Source: Metallyticus violacea (lineage: Eukaryota; Arthropoda; Insecta; Mantodea; Metallyticidae). Taken from it: 64,000 nucleotides of DNA. This document shows positions 1-10,755 of this stretch, one piece after another (the stretch's first letter is position 1; the number at the start of each line of letters is the position of its first letter). The notes beneath the pieces were generated by a model. The model had not been told where the DNA came from. It searched no databases and saw only the letters and a list, made by a program, of their open reading frames with translations. The position numbers and the translations under genes were made by a program. Location: positions 73,992,001 to 74,056,000 of the forward strand of contig CM060831.1 of the NCBI GenBank assembly GCA_030762175.1, read 5' to 3'.

Positions 1-59
1 TCTGGGAAGAGCTGTGAGAGAAAGTCTCTGCACATAGTAGAAGAAGATTCCAAAAGTAG

Positions 60-236
60 TTATAGTATAACTCGTGTTGTATTGTCCCAATGGACTGCTT
101 TGAGAACATTATGAAAGTCACAGCTGCGGCCCAATTGCATGAGCGTGTCCAGGATCTCTCCAAAGCAGATTATGCTCCAAGTGTACTCTATCCCCGATTG
201 CTCCTTCATCAAGAAGCAGATTTTCGATTTTGAATA
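60..236 (-). CDS. Candidate terminal coding exon, unknown protein
   Basis: Not recognised. On the minus strand a pyrimidine-rich stretch ends in TAG just before position 236. It is followed by 58 open codons to a TAA at 60-62. The peptide contains stretches such as WSIICFGEILDTLMQLG and looks more protein-like than the surrounding AT-rich frames, with mixed composition and G/C in many codons. No upstream exon in the window joins to it with certainty, and its 3' end would lie outside the window. A competing plus-strand frame (90-236, starting MDCFENIMKV) is also open, so even the strand is not secure. If the recursive splice site near 10.7 kb is real, this exon lies downstream of it on the same strand. 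That link is only inference. Confidence 0.25.
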   Translation of the reverse strand, partial: YSKSKICFLMKEQSGIEYTWSIICFGEILDTLMQLGRSCDFHNVLKAVHWDNTTRVIL

Positions 237-240
237 CTAG

Positions 241-892
241 TAATGAATGAAACAACTATGATAAGAGATAAAGGCTCTAATTTCAATAATATGCATACTT
301 ACGAAAATCCACAAAACGATTTCAAAACTACTTTTTATTAATGCTAAAAGAATATTATTCAAATAGTGTGAAATTTAATGCAATAAAAGTGTCATTAAAA
401 CGTTTGTAAAATCTCTCTTTTGACTGTAATCTCAATTAGAATATTCAAAGAAACTTGTAACAAGATATTGCTAATATCTCATTCCTTGAAACGGCACAAC
501 AATACGTGTATCAACATTAATTATACCACATTTCGATTACTGCGACATTCTGTTAACAGACATCGTATTAATCTTGGACAAGTAGTAGTGCATTTATTTG
601 CAAAATGTTTGTTACACATTAATCACATCCATGTCGTTCTGGAACCGTGCGAACTTTCACAATTACTCTAAAAATTACATGAAAGATTACAAGCCACACT
701 TAGCTTTTAAGAACAGATGATACACAGAGCGTAACAAAAAAGTATGTCAAAACTTTGGGGAAACATTTGTCATATATACGGGCTAAAACATGTAAGATGA
801 CTTTAGTTCCTTGTTTGATCCCTTTTTCTACACCTTATCACATAGCAGAATAATCAAAAACAGAACTGTGGGAAGCATGCAGAATACAAGTA
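241..892. other. AT-rich stretch, nothing recognised
   Basis: The frame at 420-671 starts on TTG and looks like chance. No repeat family is recognised. Confidence 0.4.
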
Positions 893-1150
893 CAAAGGCT
901 CCAGTCATCCTGGTGGTTCAATTCCGGGAAAGATCGATGGATTTTTTCGGTGTTAAAAATACTAAGTACGGCTTCCTTCGGAAGGGAAATAAAGTCACGG
1001 CTCCCATATAGTAGACTTACGACATGTAAAAGAACCTCAAGCCTGAAAGAAGAGGCCTCTGAGCAAAATTTGTCGGCCGTTTCATGCCCTAAATTGAACG
1101 GGACGCTGATGACCTGGGATGTTAAAGAGCGTCCATAAATAAACCAAATC
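893..1150 (+). repeat. SINE-A copy, 5' truncated
   Basis: This is a tRNA-derived SINE. The body from 930 to 1140 matches the fuller copy at 13441-13730 over long stretches, including gatggattttttcgg, the run around agaggcctctgagcaaaat, and the end gttaaagagcgtcc. The tRNA head is cut to the region around its B box (ttcaattccggg). It ends in ataaaccaaatcaaaaa. It has no coding capacity; the short frames on both strands here are shadows of the repeat. Confidence 0.8.
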
Positions 1151-2639
1151 AAAAACGAAGACTCTCAAAACCTTCGTATAATACATAGATCTTATGAGCA
1201 TCTGTCAACTTCGCATTCGAATACCTCATTTTATTGTACTTGGAACAAGATCCGTAAACACACAGAACTGACACTACATGCTCGTTGCTACGTCAAGCAA
1301 TGAATTGAGTAGCATAACAAGCGGCCTACTTGGTACAGAACGACCACAAGACGATGAACCTACGAACTTAAGAGTAGTTCAAACATCCACACCCCACTTA
1401 ACCAAGGGTAAAAGTAAATGAGCTATGCTGACATTCTAGTTTGTATGTCACCCGTGTAAGCAGAGTTGTAAATAAATAGCTCTAACAAGAAAATAAAGCA
1501 TTTTCGCACCCATGTTCATATAACACATTTGTACCCTCTATATGCAAGGAATGCTTCCGCAAAACATTAACGTATTTTTGTTACATTCTGTATCCGATAA
1601 AAATTACAGAAATAAATGTATGAGATATTGTAAAAATAGAAAAATAATAAAAAATGAAAGAACATAAAAATACAAAAATTAAATAACTTGCCAACACTCA
1701 CAACTCCAAAGGACAAAGACTACAACGTGTTCATGATGTCTTCATCCAGTATGTATGAAAACTTCGTAAATTAGATTACATCACTGCAGCTTTCGCAATG
1801 TAATCCTGGTCGATTGGATGCTAGCACGCCCTCATTCTTCTGCGTCGAATTCTACGCAACACAACTACGCACCTGTTTTCACCCCTGAAGCAGGAAATAA
1901 TGCTGCCTTTATTAATTTAATATCTAAAGGCTGCAGAGTTATATTTATAAAGGCATTGTATTTGATAAGGATAATTGTTATGTATATGTATAAGAAAATC
2001 ATTTTGAGATAGGTATAACAGGAATCGAAATAATTTGTAACTTGTAACTTACAAAAGGGTTTTGTATACATTTTGTGTAAAATATGTGAGAAAGAGACAG
2101 ATGTATACCTGACGACTCGTCCGCAGACCGCTCCTCAGACAAGGCTGAAGAAAGGGTAAACTATCTTTTGTTAGGTCACGAACCTTCTACCCAGGAAATA
2201 CTTAGGAGTTGACAATAAGAGAAACATGTGGCCGTAACGGGACAGTATTTAACAAAGTCAGAGGTAGCAATAATTTAAGAGAAAATGAAAATGTCAGAAC
2301 GGAGACGAAAATGTTTTATTGCAGGAAAGCCGAAAAACAGCCCATCAACACGTGCCGTATTTCCGAGAACATTTGGAAATCTACAAACTAAGGAAGGCAA
2401 AAGAGTTTCAATAGAAATCAGAATATAAGGAAAGTGCCGAAATTTACGACAGGTTGTTCTGGGAAAATTCAAGTTCGTGGGAAGACATTAGATCAAGGGG
2501 GAAAGAATAATTCTAGCCAATGGTCTGCGGATAAAAGTTAACGAATCAGGAGAGCTTAGATACAAATAAATAATTTTAGGATAGCCAATGATGAAAGTAC
2601 AACACGAAAATAGGATAAAATACGAGGGAATTTAATTTA
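1151..2639. other. Long stretch without recognised feature
   Basis: AT-rich with only short chance frames. No terminal repeats, transposase motifs or tRNA-like heads were seen. Confidence 0.4.
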
Positions 2640-3060
2640 GCGAAAGGCGTGGCGATGTAGTAGAAAAACTAGAGTACAGAAGTCAGGGGGGCACTCAGTA
2701 GGCACATAGTCATACATTCAGACGTTCACGGAGACATTCTCTCGCACATTCAGACCTTCGCAGAATTGAGATTCAGACATTCAAGAGAAACAGGGACATC
2801 ATACGAGAGACGCGAAAGAAATATACCGAATCAGGCAGTCTGAGTCATCTGAAAGTAATCAGTCTAGGTCATATCTAAAGTTCAGCTGAGGGCAGTGTAA
2901 ATCATTTCTAAGGTCAGTCTAAGTGTGTAGTGAGGTCAACTACGAGCCGTCAGGAAGTAACCTGCCAAGTTGTTAAATAAATCAAATGTACAAACAGTGC
3001 CGGACTTATTAATACACCGAACAATCTCCTTCCCCCCCTAACGACTTTCAAGTCGTTAAA
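2640..3060. repeat. GC-richer block, possible old LTR or unknown repeat
   Basis: This block is clearly richer in G+C than its flanks. It contains loose internal repetition (variants of acattcagac at about 2713, 2738 and 2772) and an AATAAA (about 2974). Right after it lies a C-rich stretch. Such a block could be the remains of an LTR, but no convincing TG...CA ends, target duplication or primer-binding site were found. A perfect 9-bp inverted repeat with a 2-nt loop follows at 3039-3058. Confidence 0.25.
3039..3058. repeat. Perfect 9-bp hairpin
   Basis: taacgactt, a 2-base loop, then aagtcgtta. It sits in a C-rich stretch, so it stands out from the AT-rich background. Function unknown. Confidence 0.6.
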
Positions 3061-4035
3061 AACAGTCCAAATTTACCCTGAGAACCCATCAATCCCCCTA
3101 AATTGGAACAACCATATTAATCTACCGCAAAATAATCGAACAACAGTGGAACTCCCCCAACAATACCGTTCCACCCCTTAACTTCTATTCACAATTTAAA
3201 TACCCGATATAATAAAAGTTTCACTCTCAATACCCATGCAACCTCTCACTTTTCTTCATCCTTAGCGGTTGTCGCTACTTTTCTCTGGGACTATGTGCCG
3301 ACTGTTATAAAGAACTGATGATAATGGCAGTTAGAACATTGCTTAAAGATTATTTATTTGGATATTATTTAATAAGTGTAAGTTTCAAATTGTTATCGTC
3401 ATTTAGTGTATTAGATACGTACATAATTCCATGTGATAATATAAGAGAGGACCTTACAATCTGAATTAATATTTTTTTTATTAAGCTACAACTTAATGTA
3501 TTTATAGATTTTTATTTTGTGTTTCTCCTTTTTTAATTAAGAAAACCTACCGCAATTAAGAATATTTCTATGACAAACTCATAGTTATGAACAGATTTAT
3601 AAAAAGTACAGGTTATTCGAAATAACTAATATGATAATCAGAAAATTACCGGATCTATATGTATTAACTTTTTGTTAAGGTGTCTTCTGTATTTAAATCC
3701 AAAGAAAATGAAACTAGAAATAGAACTAGAAATGGAAACATATTGAGACATGCGCGAAACGATAAAAGAATTTCTGGTCTGTCTCAGAAGTTGTTCTGTT
3801 GAGTAATTCTGTTGTGTTAGAGAGCATATTGTAATGTTATATTTGTGGGTAAAATTCTGATGCAGAGGAAGATGCAGAAGTGCATTGTCGATTGTCAGAA
3901 AGGCAGGACGTTGATCAGATGCACGAGTACATACAAAATACTTCGGGGACCTCTGTCCTATCGCAATGCGATTGTAAAATTGTGAGTGAATAACTTTAAA
4001 TATACAGACAGTCTCTCAGTAATGAACAATGTTCA
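3061..4035. other. Stretch without recognised feature
   Basis: The first 200 bases are C-rich on the plus strand. The remainder is AT-rich. Nothing else was recognised. Confidence 0.4.
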
Positions 4036-4330
4036 AGATGTCTGAGGAGTATCCACATACGAGAACATCACGACAGTGAACATAATCCTGGCGGATCGAC
4101 GAGTGACAGAGCAAACTAGTGTAACAAGAGCGGACATTTTCAAGGAAAGTGTGCATGTCACCGCTCATGAGCACCTGGAAGTTTGAAACTTGACGGTGCT
4201 TATGAAGTTATGACCCACGATGACCCACTTTGACCCGAAGATAAAACCGTCGTCCAAAGAAGTTTCTGAGGCAAACGCAATGAGGTCATGGGCCTACTGC
4301 AGCCGCCGCAATCAGAAAAAGAAAGGAAGT
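4036..4330 (+). pseudogene. Mariner-type transposase fragment
   Basis: Translation of the plus strand, allowing stops, gives a stretch resembling the second helix-turn-helix of mariner transposases: ILADRRVTEQTSVTR, then a HEHLEV motif that fits the usual HEHLxxxKVCARWVP region. Further on is a piece resembling the H(F/Y)DPETK segment just after the first catalytic Asp (THFDPKIKPSSK). Several stops and at least one frame change interrupt it. No terminal repeats were found. It lies about 150 bp before the separate element at 4481-5310 and appears to be of a different subfamily. Confidence 0.4.
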
Positions 4331-4565
4331 CGTGCGAAAAGTTAATAATTTTATTTTAGTATTTACATTTTTCTGAAAGTATAAAGTGATACTGTATTTA
4401 AAACTGCTGATAACAATAAGCACTAACCTGTGTTATAGGATGTGTTAAAAATTAAGCACCTCAGCAGCAATATATCGAAAGTACCAAAAAATGTATACAC
4501 CCTTTCACTGTATATATCTATTTAATATATTTCAAAGTTGGACCGAAAAACAACAGCAAGTGTAG

Positions 4566-4712
4566 TATGATGTTCTGTAAACGAATGCAACTCACATTAT
4601 GATATCGTTGCTACGTGACAGGTAAATCAACATTGAACAAATGAAGCCAAGTTTATCGTATGATGTTCTGTAAACGGATGTGACTCACGTTACGTTATGC
4701 TAGCTTTGCTAC
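4566..4712 (+). repeat. Direct duplication inside MLE-1
   Basis: A block of about 50 bp beginning tatgatgttctgtaaacg occurs at about 4566-4614 and again at 4659-4712. The two are separated by a spacer containing aaatcaacattgaacaaatg. The same arrangement is recognisable in the second copy at 50.8-50.95 kb, so the duplication predates both insertions. Confidence 0.7.
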
Positions 4713-4739
4713 AACAAAATGGACCCAAGATTATCGTTA

Positions 4740-5221
4740 GAATAGCAGAAAGCAATTTTGAAGTTGTATTGGAAAACCGAGAATGTTGTTGAAGTTCAAA
4801 GGTAATGGAGACGTGTGTACAGCAGAACCGCCAACGCGAGTAACAAGTGTAAGGTTTAGAGACATATTTGAGACTCGTGGTACCGTATGTGATGTTCACA
4901 AGGACAGATCTGGGAGATCTCGTACAACAAGCCTCGCGTCCAAGGCAATGGAAAGGGCAAAGGGGTCCGATTGAGTTTGCACCGCGTTCTCCGGATCTAA
5001 TTCCGCTGGGCTTCTACCTATGGGGAACTCTTAAGGATGTTGTATACCGTAGAAAACCAGCTACACTGACAGCACTTCGGGAAGAAATTGAAACAGCATG
5101 TGCTGCAATCGCTGAGGACACTTTCGCAAACGTTGCTCAATCAGCAGTTCAACGTACTCAAAAGTGTATCCGCCGATGGAAGACATTTTGCAACTGTTGT
5201 AACTGTAAAAATCTAAGATGA
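4740..5221 (+). pseudogene. MLE-1 transposase, N- and C-terminal parts fused by deletion
   Basis: The N-terminal DNA-binding part is visible in shifting frames: KTENVVE, then PPTRVTSVRFRDIFETRG, then VHKDRSGR, the usual end of the helix-turn-helix domain. The sequence then jumps directly to the C-terminal end of the catalytic domain, with GPIEFAPRSPDLIPLGFYLW, then RRKPATLTALREEIE and VAQSAVQRTQKCI. The first and second catalytic Asp regions are deleted. In the family the third acidic residue is the D of the PLDFYLW-type motif; here it is Gly. The C-terminal frame is open from 4868 to 5221. The product would be inactive. Confidence 0.8.
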
Positions 5222-5874
5222 TTAGTGTTCATTTTCTGTTTGTGTGAATTCAGTTTTCTTTGTTAACACAGTTTTTTCTTCTCTTGAAGTGCGGATTCAT
5301 TTTTTGGCACCCTCTCTATTGCCGGTATTTGCGTAGGAAATTCCTTTATTTCATCTAAGCTTTCTTCTGTAAGAACAGGGCTGTAGGGAAATCGTTTCCT
5401 GTCATTAAGGGATCTCGTAACTTTTTAACAAGTCGGCCAACATATGCATAAAACCCCCTTATTCATGGCTACATTAATTTATTAGTAATGAATGAAAAAT
5501 GATTAGCAAACAATTTACTCACAATGAAAGCGCACGAACAAACAAACATTCGCTTAAAAATTTCCCTCAAGCTGCTATCTGCATATACATTATACATCCT
5601 GGATGACTGGTTTCTTCCGAAACACAAACACGCTCTGCTGGCCCATAACTCAAATAATCTCACTGTATTTGGAGCAGTACGTAGATTGCACATTAATGAG
5701 AAGGAAAGTAGATGAGCGAGAAGAACGGGGGTGTGTGGTTAAGGAGTTCATAGCTGTACCATACAAAAGTTGTAACTCCATCTTTAAGTTTTAAAGCTAT
5801 CGAAACGTTTATGGTTCTTTTAATTTTTTCTTCGTTTCCAGAGAACTGCTACCATATAAATATACTCATAAAGT

Positions 5875-5876
<2 letters not shown>

Positions 5877-5917
<41 letters not shown>
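5877..5917. repeat. (TA)n microsatellite, 41 bp
   Basis: Uninterrupted alternating TA. The short open frames across it are artefacts. Confidence 0.95.
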
Positions 5918-5920
<3 letters not shown>

Positions 5921-6460
5921 AAGTCCCTAGACTTATTTTAGTGTATATCATTTGTATTAAATGCTCCTTAATATTACGTTGAAAGCGACAATTATCTGGC
6001 ATTTGCCCATGAAAATCAATTGTTCATTGCTATAACACAGAAGCTATTAAATTACCAGAGAGAACAGGTAAATTTCCAAAGCTATAATATTTACCTAAAG
6101 AAATATCTATCAACTTCATGTGGAAATATAGATATATCCACTTAGTTCCATTAAATATAACTAGTTATACAAACAAATTAAAATATTTTAAAAATACTGA
6201 TTTATATGTGACCATAGGATCATAGGACCATAGGAATAGCCCGTGGCTTGCAGTCGTAGATGAGAGAGGGAGAGAAAGAGAATGACTTCGTCTTTGAATT
6301 GCGCTATTCTCCAGAGCGGTAGGATACAGGTCTCGTTACCCAGCGTTTAATTAACTGGGTTCTGGGCAGGTGAATGTCGCTTCCCTTTGTCGAATATCCC
6401 AGTTTATTAATCACATGCATTCAATGAGGACAGACGCACCTACAAAAATGAACATCCTTG

Positions 6461-6468
6461 TGACGTCA
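6461..6468. promoter_or_regulatory. CRE-like palindrome TGACGTCA
   Basis: Perfect 8-bp CREB/ATF-type palindrome. No promoter is recognised beside it, so its use is unproven. Similar sites occur at 8333 and 59303. Confidence 0.2.
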
Positions 6469-7040
6469 TTTTGCTTTTAATTGAATGCAATTCATAATGA
6501 GAGACCTCTAGAGGTTATTAGATTAGGCTCGCAAGACGGGCGAAAATTACTGTTCCTTTAACTTTGATGAAAGGCTGAAACATTTGCTATGTTTAGAAGT
6601 TGCAACCTATCGTTAAATTCAAGGCAAGTGTCAAAGGTGTTATTGTCGAAGTAGACTTTGGATAGTCGTGAATTTTTAAATTGTTAAGTACGGGAAAACT
6701 AAAGCGATATGCTTTGAAGCCATATAATACACCACATCTGGTTAATGATAGATCACAAATAATACACGCATTCTCAATATCATAACATAAAATAAAGTAA
6801 TTAACAGTCCCTATTAAGTAATTTTATAATATAAAACAATTCATGCACCCAGTTAAATAGATTCAAAAAAGAAATAATGTAATAATAAATGTGTTGGAAG
6901 TACACAAAAATAGTAAATTTTTTTTTCCATTATTTTCAGCACAGCGTTGAACCATGCTCTGGTTGATCGAATGTCGAAGCAGGAAAATTGAAATATTTAA
7001 GGTTTTGTGTTAGTTTCATACATGGTTCTAAATCGAAATA

Positions 7041-7618
7041 CAGGGTGTCCATAAATGACTACTGTTATTTCAGATTGTTTCAAAAATGAAAATGGCACAT
7101 TCGCTTTTGCCACTAGGAGCTCTATAACAAATTACTTTCAAAATAGGTTCAATGCAGGGAAAAGCCAGATGTATAGTTTGGATAGCACAAAAAAATCTAA
7201 TTCATGTGCAGCGAAGATATAGTGCATATTATGGAAAGAACCCCCCTGATAAAAAATAATTTGGAAATGGATGACAGCATTTTTAGAAACAAGTTCAGTT
7301 CATAAGAGTAAAAGTATTTGCAGAACATCGCTTTCCGAGAAAGAATTGATACCTTGCGAACCAGCTTTACTCAAGCGATTTTTTTTCCATAAAGTGCCCC
7401 AAGCATGCGCTGTACAAGAATTTGAAATTTTATTTCCGTTAGCCACATATCGCATTAGGCTTATTCCTAATCTGAACGTAATCAGTAACAGTGTTCTTAG
7501 TGGCCTATGCAGAATACAGTAACTTTACGAGTGTCCACATTTACCTGCTACAAAATCTTCAGTAGGTTCCATCATTAAATTTTTATAGCCTGCTAAGGAA
7601 AACTGTTATGGACACCGG
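7041..7618. mobile_element. TA-flanked non-autonomous DNA element (MITE-like)
   Basis: The left end cagggtgtccataa follows TA at 7039-7040. The right end, read in reverse, is ccggtgtccataaca, and is followed by TA at 7619-7620. So imperfect terminal inverted repeats with the core GGTGTCCATAA are flanked by TA on both sides, as expected for Tc1/mariner-type insertion. The 578-bp interior holds no recognisable transposase; the frame at 7271-7522 resembles nothing I know. I call it a non-autonomous element. Membership of a particular superfamily is inference from the TA flanks. Confidence 0.55.
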
Positions 7619-7639
7619 TATATAAATTTGTATCATCAT

Positions 7640-8032
7640 TTAGTAGTTATAATAGACATGCGGCAAAATATTTGATTTCAAGTATGGGTTCATAAAAAGG
7701 GAGAATTTTATTGCTAAGTATCTTGAGCCTTCAGTGACAGACATGCTCCAGAAAATTACTATAGTCGCAACAGTTCGAATTGAAAGATATGTTCTCTCAT
7801 ATCTTTGTTTAAAACAATGATTCAATATTGTGCATTGGGCAAAAAACATAGAAATAAAAGACAGATATATTAAACTTGTACATTGCACTGCTCCTGAATT
7901 CTTACTTTTTGAAACACGGTTAAGAAAAGAAAGTTGAAATTTTTGTTCATAAAACGAGCTATAATTTTTACGTTTATTTCTTATGGACAAGTAGCATTTT
8001 TTCCAAGTGAGCTGATGGAAGATTAAATTCAT
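7640..8032 (-). other. 130-codon open frame, probably chance
   Basis: This is one of the longest frames in the window, starting at an ATG. The peptide is rich in Ile, Leu, Phe, Ser and Lys, as expected from AT-rich noncoding DNA, with no motif, signal peptide or clear domain. It begins only about 20 bp from the end of the 7041-7618 element. I would not annotate it as a gene without homology or transcript support. Confidence 0.12.
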
Positions 8033-8040
8033 TTAAGAGT

Positions 8041-10240
8041 TGAAAACTTTTTAAATAGATAGCTCTCTTTGTTTTAATAACAATATTTCTGACCATAAAC
8101 TGAAAAATAATTTAAAACTCCTACTTGATATTTGTTATTTTTTTTTATTTATGGCATGAATTGTATCCTTATAAGCCACATATAGGCAACTCTTCGCAAT
8201 TGATATTCTTCCTTTATATTCCCTACCATTTCCTAATACGTTCGCTTCGGATATGTTTGTAGGCCTCTTTCTCTTGTGTTATTTTAAGCATATGCATGGT
8301 TGTTTGTATTGTTAAGGTGTGGTGACGTCATTTTTTAATTTTTATTCTGCTGTATGGGCAGAGCAATCTTAGTTGACTCGCGGACATCGTAATAATGCCT
8401 CCTTGCCCGCGTTGTTTAGACAGGACATGACCCTCATTACTCAATACAATGATCTAGGTATTAAATATTTTGAAAATATAATGTTTTCCTAACTGAAAAT
8501 TCTCGTTCTATTGGTTTATTCAGAATTTGTAATGAATTGTATTTTACTGTGGACATTCGTGCTATTTTTTTTTTTTTAATATGTTAAAATTGTTTGTTTC
8601 CTTCAGCTAATTTTTCTTATTAATGAAACATCATTATATTTCCAATTTAATGCACATTAATTAATTAGCTGCTTTAAGGGAATACCTTGTCAATCATTTA
8701 TATGCTTGAATTGTTAAAATGTTATTATAAAAGTTAAAGAATATTTTGTTGTGCTGAGCAAACTGATTTTTCCTCGGTTCGAACCTTATTTCACTATATC
8801 TTCAAATGTATCGTTTTACTCTGTTAAAAATAAAAGACATGGTCAAATAATTTAATGTCAAAGTTTTAAAATACAATGACCCAGGCCAAAATTGATCTCA
8901 TTTATAGAAAAAAATATTGCAACTTTCTAGCATAATTTTCATTATGATTAATTTTTAAATTAAAATGGCAAATCTGCAAAGAGGTTTAAATAAGTTTATT
9001 TGTATAAATTATGACTTTATCTCTTGATTTCTTTACGTAACAAACGCATTTGCCCCAGTTTTGCAATATAATTACTAAAGATTGGAGGTTCTGCTACCGT
9101 ACACGTGTGCAGTATGCCAATATGAACAAAGGAACTCAGCGGGTATTAAGGGACAAACTGATTTGGATCGAAATCTCCGAGCCTTAATAATTTCGCTTGA
9201 TAGCAGCCCGTAGTGCCCAGTAAGAACGTTCACTTATGACCAAGTGATTACTGAACCGGCAGGGATCAGCGCGTTAATTTTGTCTAGCTAATAGTTGCGT
9301 TGTAGTTTCTACTGTTGTAAACATCAAGTTTTTGCATGTGATAAATAAATCCTATGCTTTTTTTTTTTTTTTTTTGTTTTGAACTACCTCATTGTTCTAA
9401 AAAACAGAGATATAACATGTTACTCTGAGATGATATCTTCCCAGCGCGTGGTAACGAGAGCACCATGCTCCCTTTAAAGTATTACTACTTAAATCGAACG
9501 CTTCGCGACGCTTCTATATTTGCGTTTGAATTTAACAGTCACAGTAAATGGCTTCAGATCTTATGAAAACTGTGTCACTAATAATTTTCATAAATAGGCT
9601 CCAGAGAAAAAGTCAGAAACTAGAAAGGTAATTAACACGTGCCTCAGATCTGCAGTCAGGACTGTATTTCCATCTACAGGTCAACTGGACAAACTTAATG
9701 TCCAAGGAAAGTATACCCAAATGTTCATTGTGTTAATAAGGTGCGTTTTTTCAATATATATTACTGTTATAATAATCTCAGTGAAATTAAGAACTGAGTA
9801 TGTGTATCAAATTCCTTAAAGTTCGGTTGACAATGAAGTCAGCCGGATCCAATAACATAACAGTAAAAGATAAAATAAAACATTTTGTGTGTTGGGATCG
9901 GAGCTGCTAATGTGAACTCGAAGAGCAGCTAATGTCATAAGAATTCCCAACATTTCATTTTCAGGGAAAATTTTTCTCCCTACCTTCGAGGAATAAGAAA
10001 TTTCACAATGAGAAACGAGGTTTTGAAAGGCATGTTGTTTAGAAGGTGTACATCATTGAAAAAGATGATTGTGATATGATATTATTAATTTATTCTACAA
10101 TTATCCATGGAGTAAATTACGGAAGGGGCTCACCCTTTGTAGCAAATATTTACAGTTTGCGTGGCATTTGATCAAAAGTAGCGTATATTCATTCACTCAG
10201 TTCGTGTCGTATGTCACTGGCATTGGGTGCACGACACTTT
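8041..10240. other. Long stretch without recognised feature
   Basis: AT-rich. It contains a CRE-like TGACGTCA at 8333-8340 and a T tract at about 9358-9375. A somewhat GC-richer patch at 9090-9330 has no readable coding frame. Confidence 0.4.
8333..8340. promoter_or_regulatory. CRE-like palindrome TGACGTCA
   Basis: Perfect palindrome, followed by a T-rich run as at 6461. No linked promoter is seen. Confidence 0.2.
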
Positions 10241-10241
10241 G

Positions 10242-10559
10242 CTAACCCCCCCCCCCACAAAAACCAAAGGCATAAGTTGGGGCCTTCCCGCAACACATCG
10301 TCATGTCGTTTAACTCAAGGAAGGCATAAACGTCTGTTCTCGGTGGATACTTGCATTTAAATGCGCGCGTATCGGCTACACAAAGAGGTGCACGGCGAGG
10401 ACATGACAGCTTCACATGACATAGCTTTGGGACCAGTGCACATAAACGACCTGCATACTTTCTAAACAAGCATTCAAAAAAGTTCCTTCCTGTGAGATCT
10501 GCCTCTCCTCGGAATTTGTAACAGATGTCCTGCTTCTTCTTATATATTAAACCATACAT
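10242..10559 (-). other. 105-codon cysteine-containing open frame, unassigned
   Basis: The frame starts at an ATG and runs through a GC-richer patch. It ends in a Gly run encoded by the C tract near 10246. It has nine Cys and several CpG-containing codons, but no recognisable domain and no signal peptide. No splice sites fitting the frame were identified. It could be an old exon, part of an unrecognised repeat, or chance. Confidence 0.15.
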
Positions 10560-10733
10560 GCTACATTAACTGTTTTGTAAAATTATAAAAGATACGCCAT
10601 ATGCAGCAGATGTTCATATTCTTGATAAAGCATTGAAGTACTTGTAGTACTAAAACTACATAAAATAGTTGCATCTACTACTTGCCAAAATGCCGGATGG
10701 TTTCTCAGGAAGAAGCCCAAGAAAAAGAGCTGA

Positions 10734-10755
10734 ACTTACCTGAAACAAAAAACAA
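10734..10755 (-). promoter_or_regulatory. Candidate recursive splice site (ratchet point)
   Basis: Read on the minus strand, an almost pure pyrimidine tract (16 of the 18 bases before the CAG are T or C) runs into CAG, which is followed at once by GTAAGT. This is an ideal 3' splice site joined directly to a perfect 5' splice site. That is the architecture of recursive splice sites known from long Drosophila introns. A TGAC that could serve as a branch point lies about 20 bases upstream. Alternatively it is an ordinary acceptor: about 27 codons are open downstream (VSSALFLGLLPEKPSG and on) before a stop. Confidence 0.45.

Larger units (their letters stand above)
4481..5310 (+). mobile_element. 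Internally deleted mariner-like element (MLE-1, copy 1)
   Basis: The ends are inverted repeats: gtaccaaaaaatgtatacac at 4481 pairs with the reverse complement of the right end, gtgccaaaaaatgaatccgc, ending at 5310. Inside are a duplicated subterminal block (4566-4614 and 4659-4712) and the remains of one transposase gene. A related copy lies at 50763-51379. At about 830 bp it is shorter than a normal mariner (about 1.3 kb) because the middle of the transposase is missing. It is non-autonomous and presumably immobile. Confidence 0.8.
5311..7040. other. Stretch with microsatellite only
   Basis: Apart from the (TA)n tract at 5877-5917 and three short cataggac-like repeats around 6211-6236, no gene or repeat family was recognised. 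Confidence 0.4.

Noticed and set aside
838..1152. Overlapping frames on both strands (104 and 62 codons)
   Set aside because: They coincide with the SINE-A copy, and similar frames recur at the 13.5-kb SINE-A copy.
5820..6002. 60-codon minus-strand frame
   Set aside because: Runs through the (TA)n microsatellite and encodes alternating Tyr-Ile.
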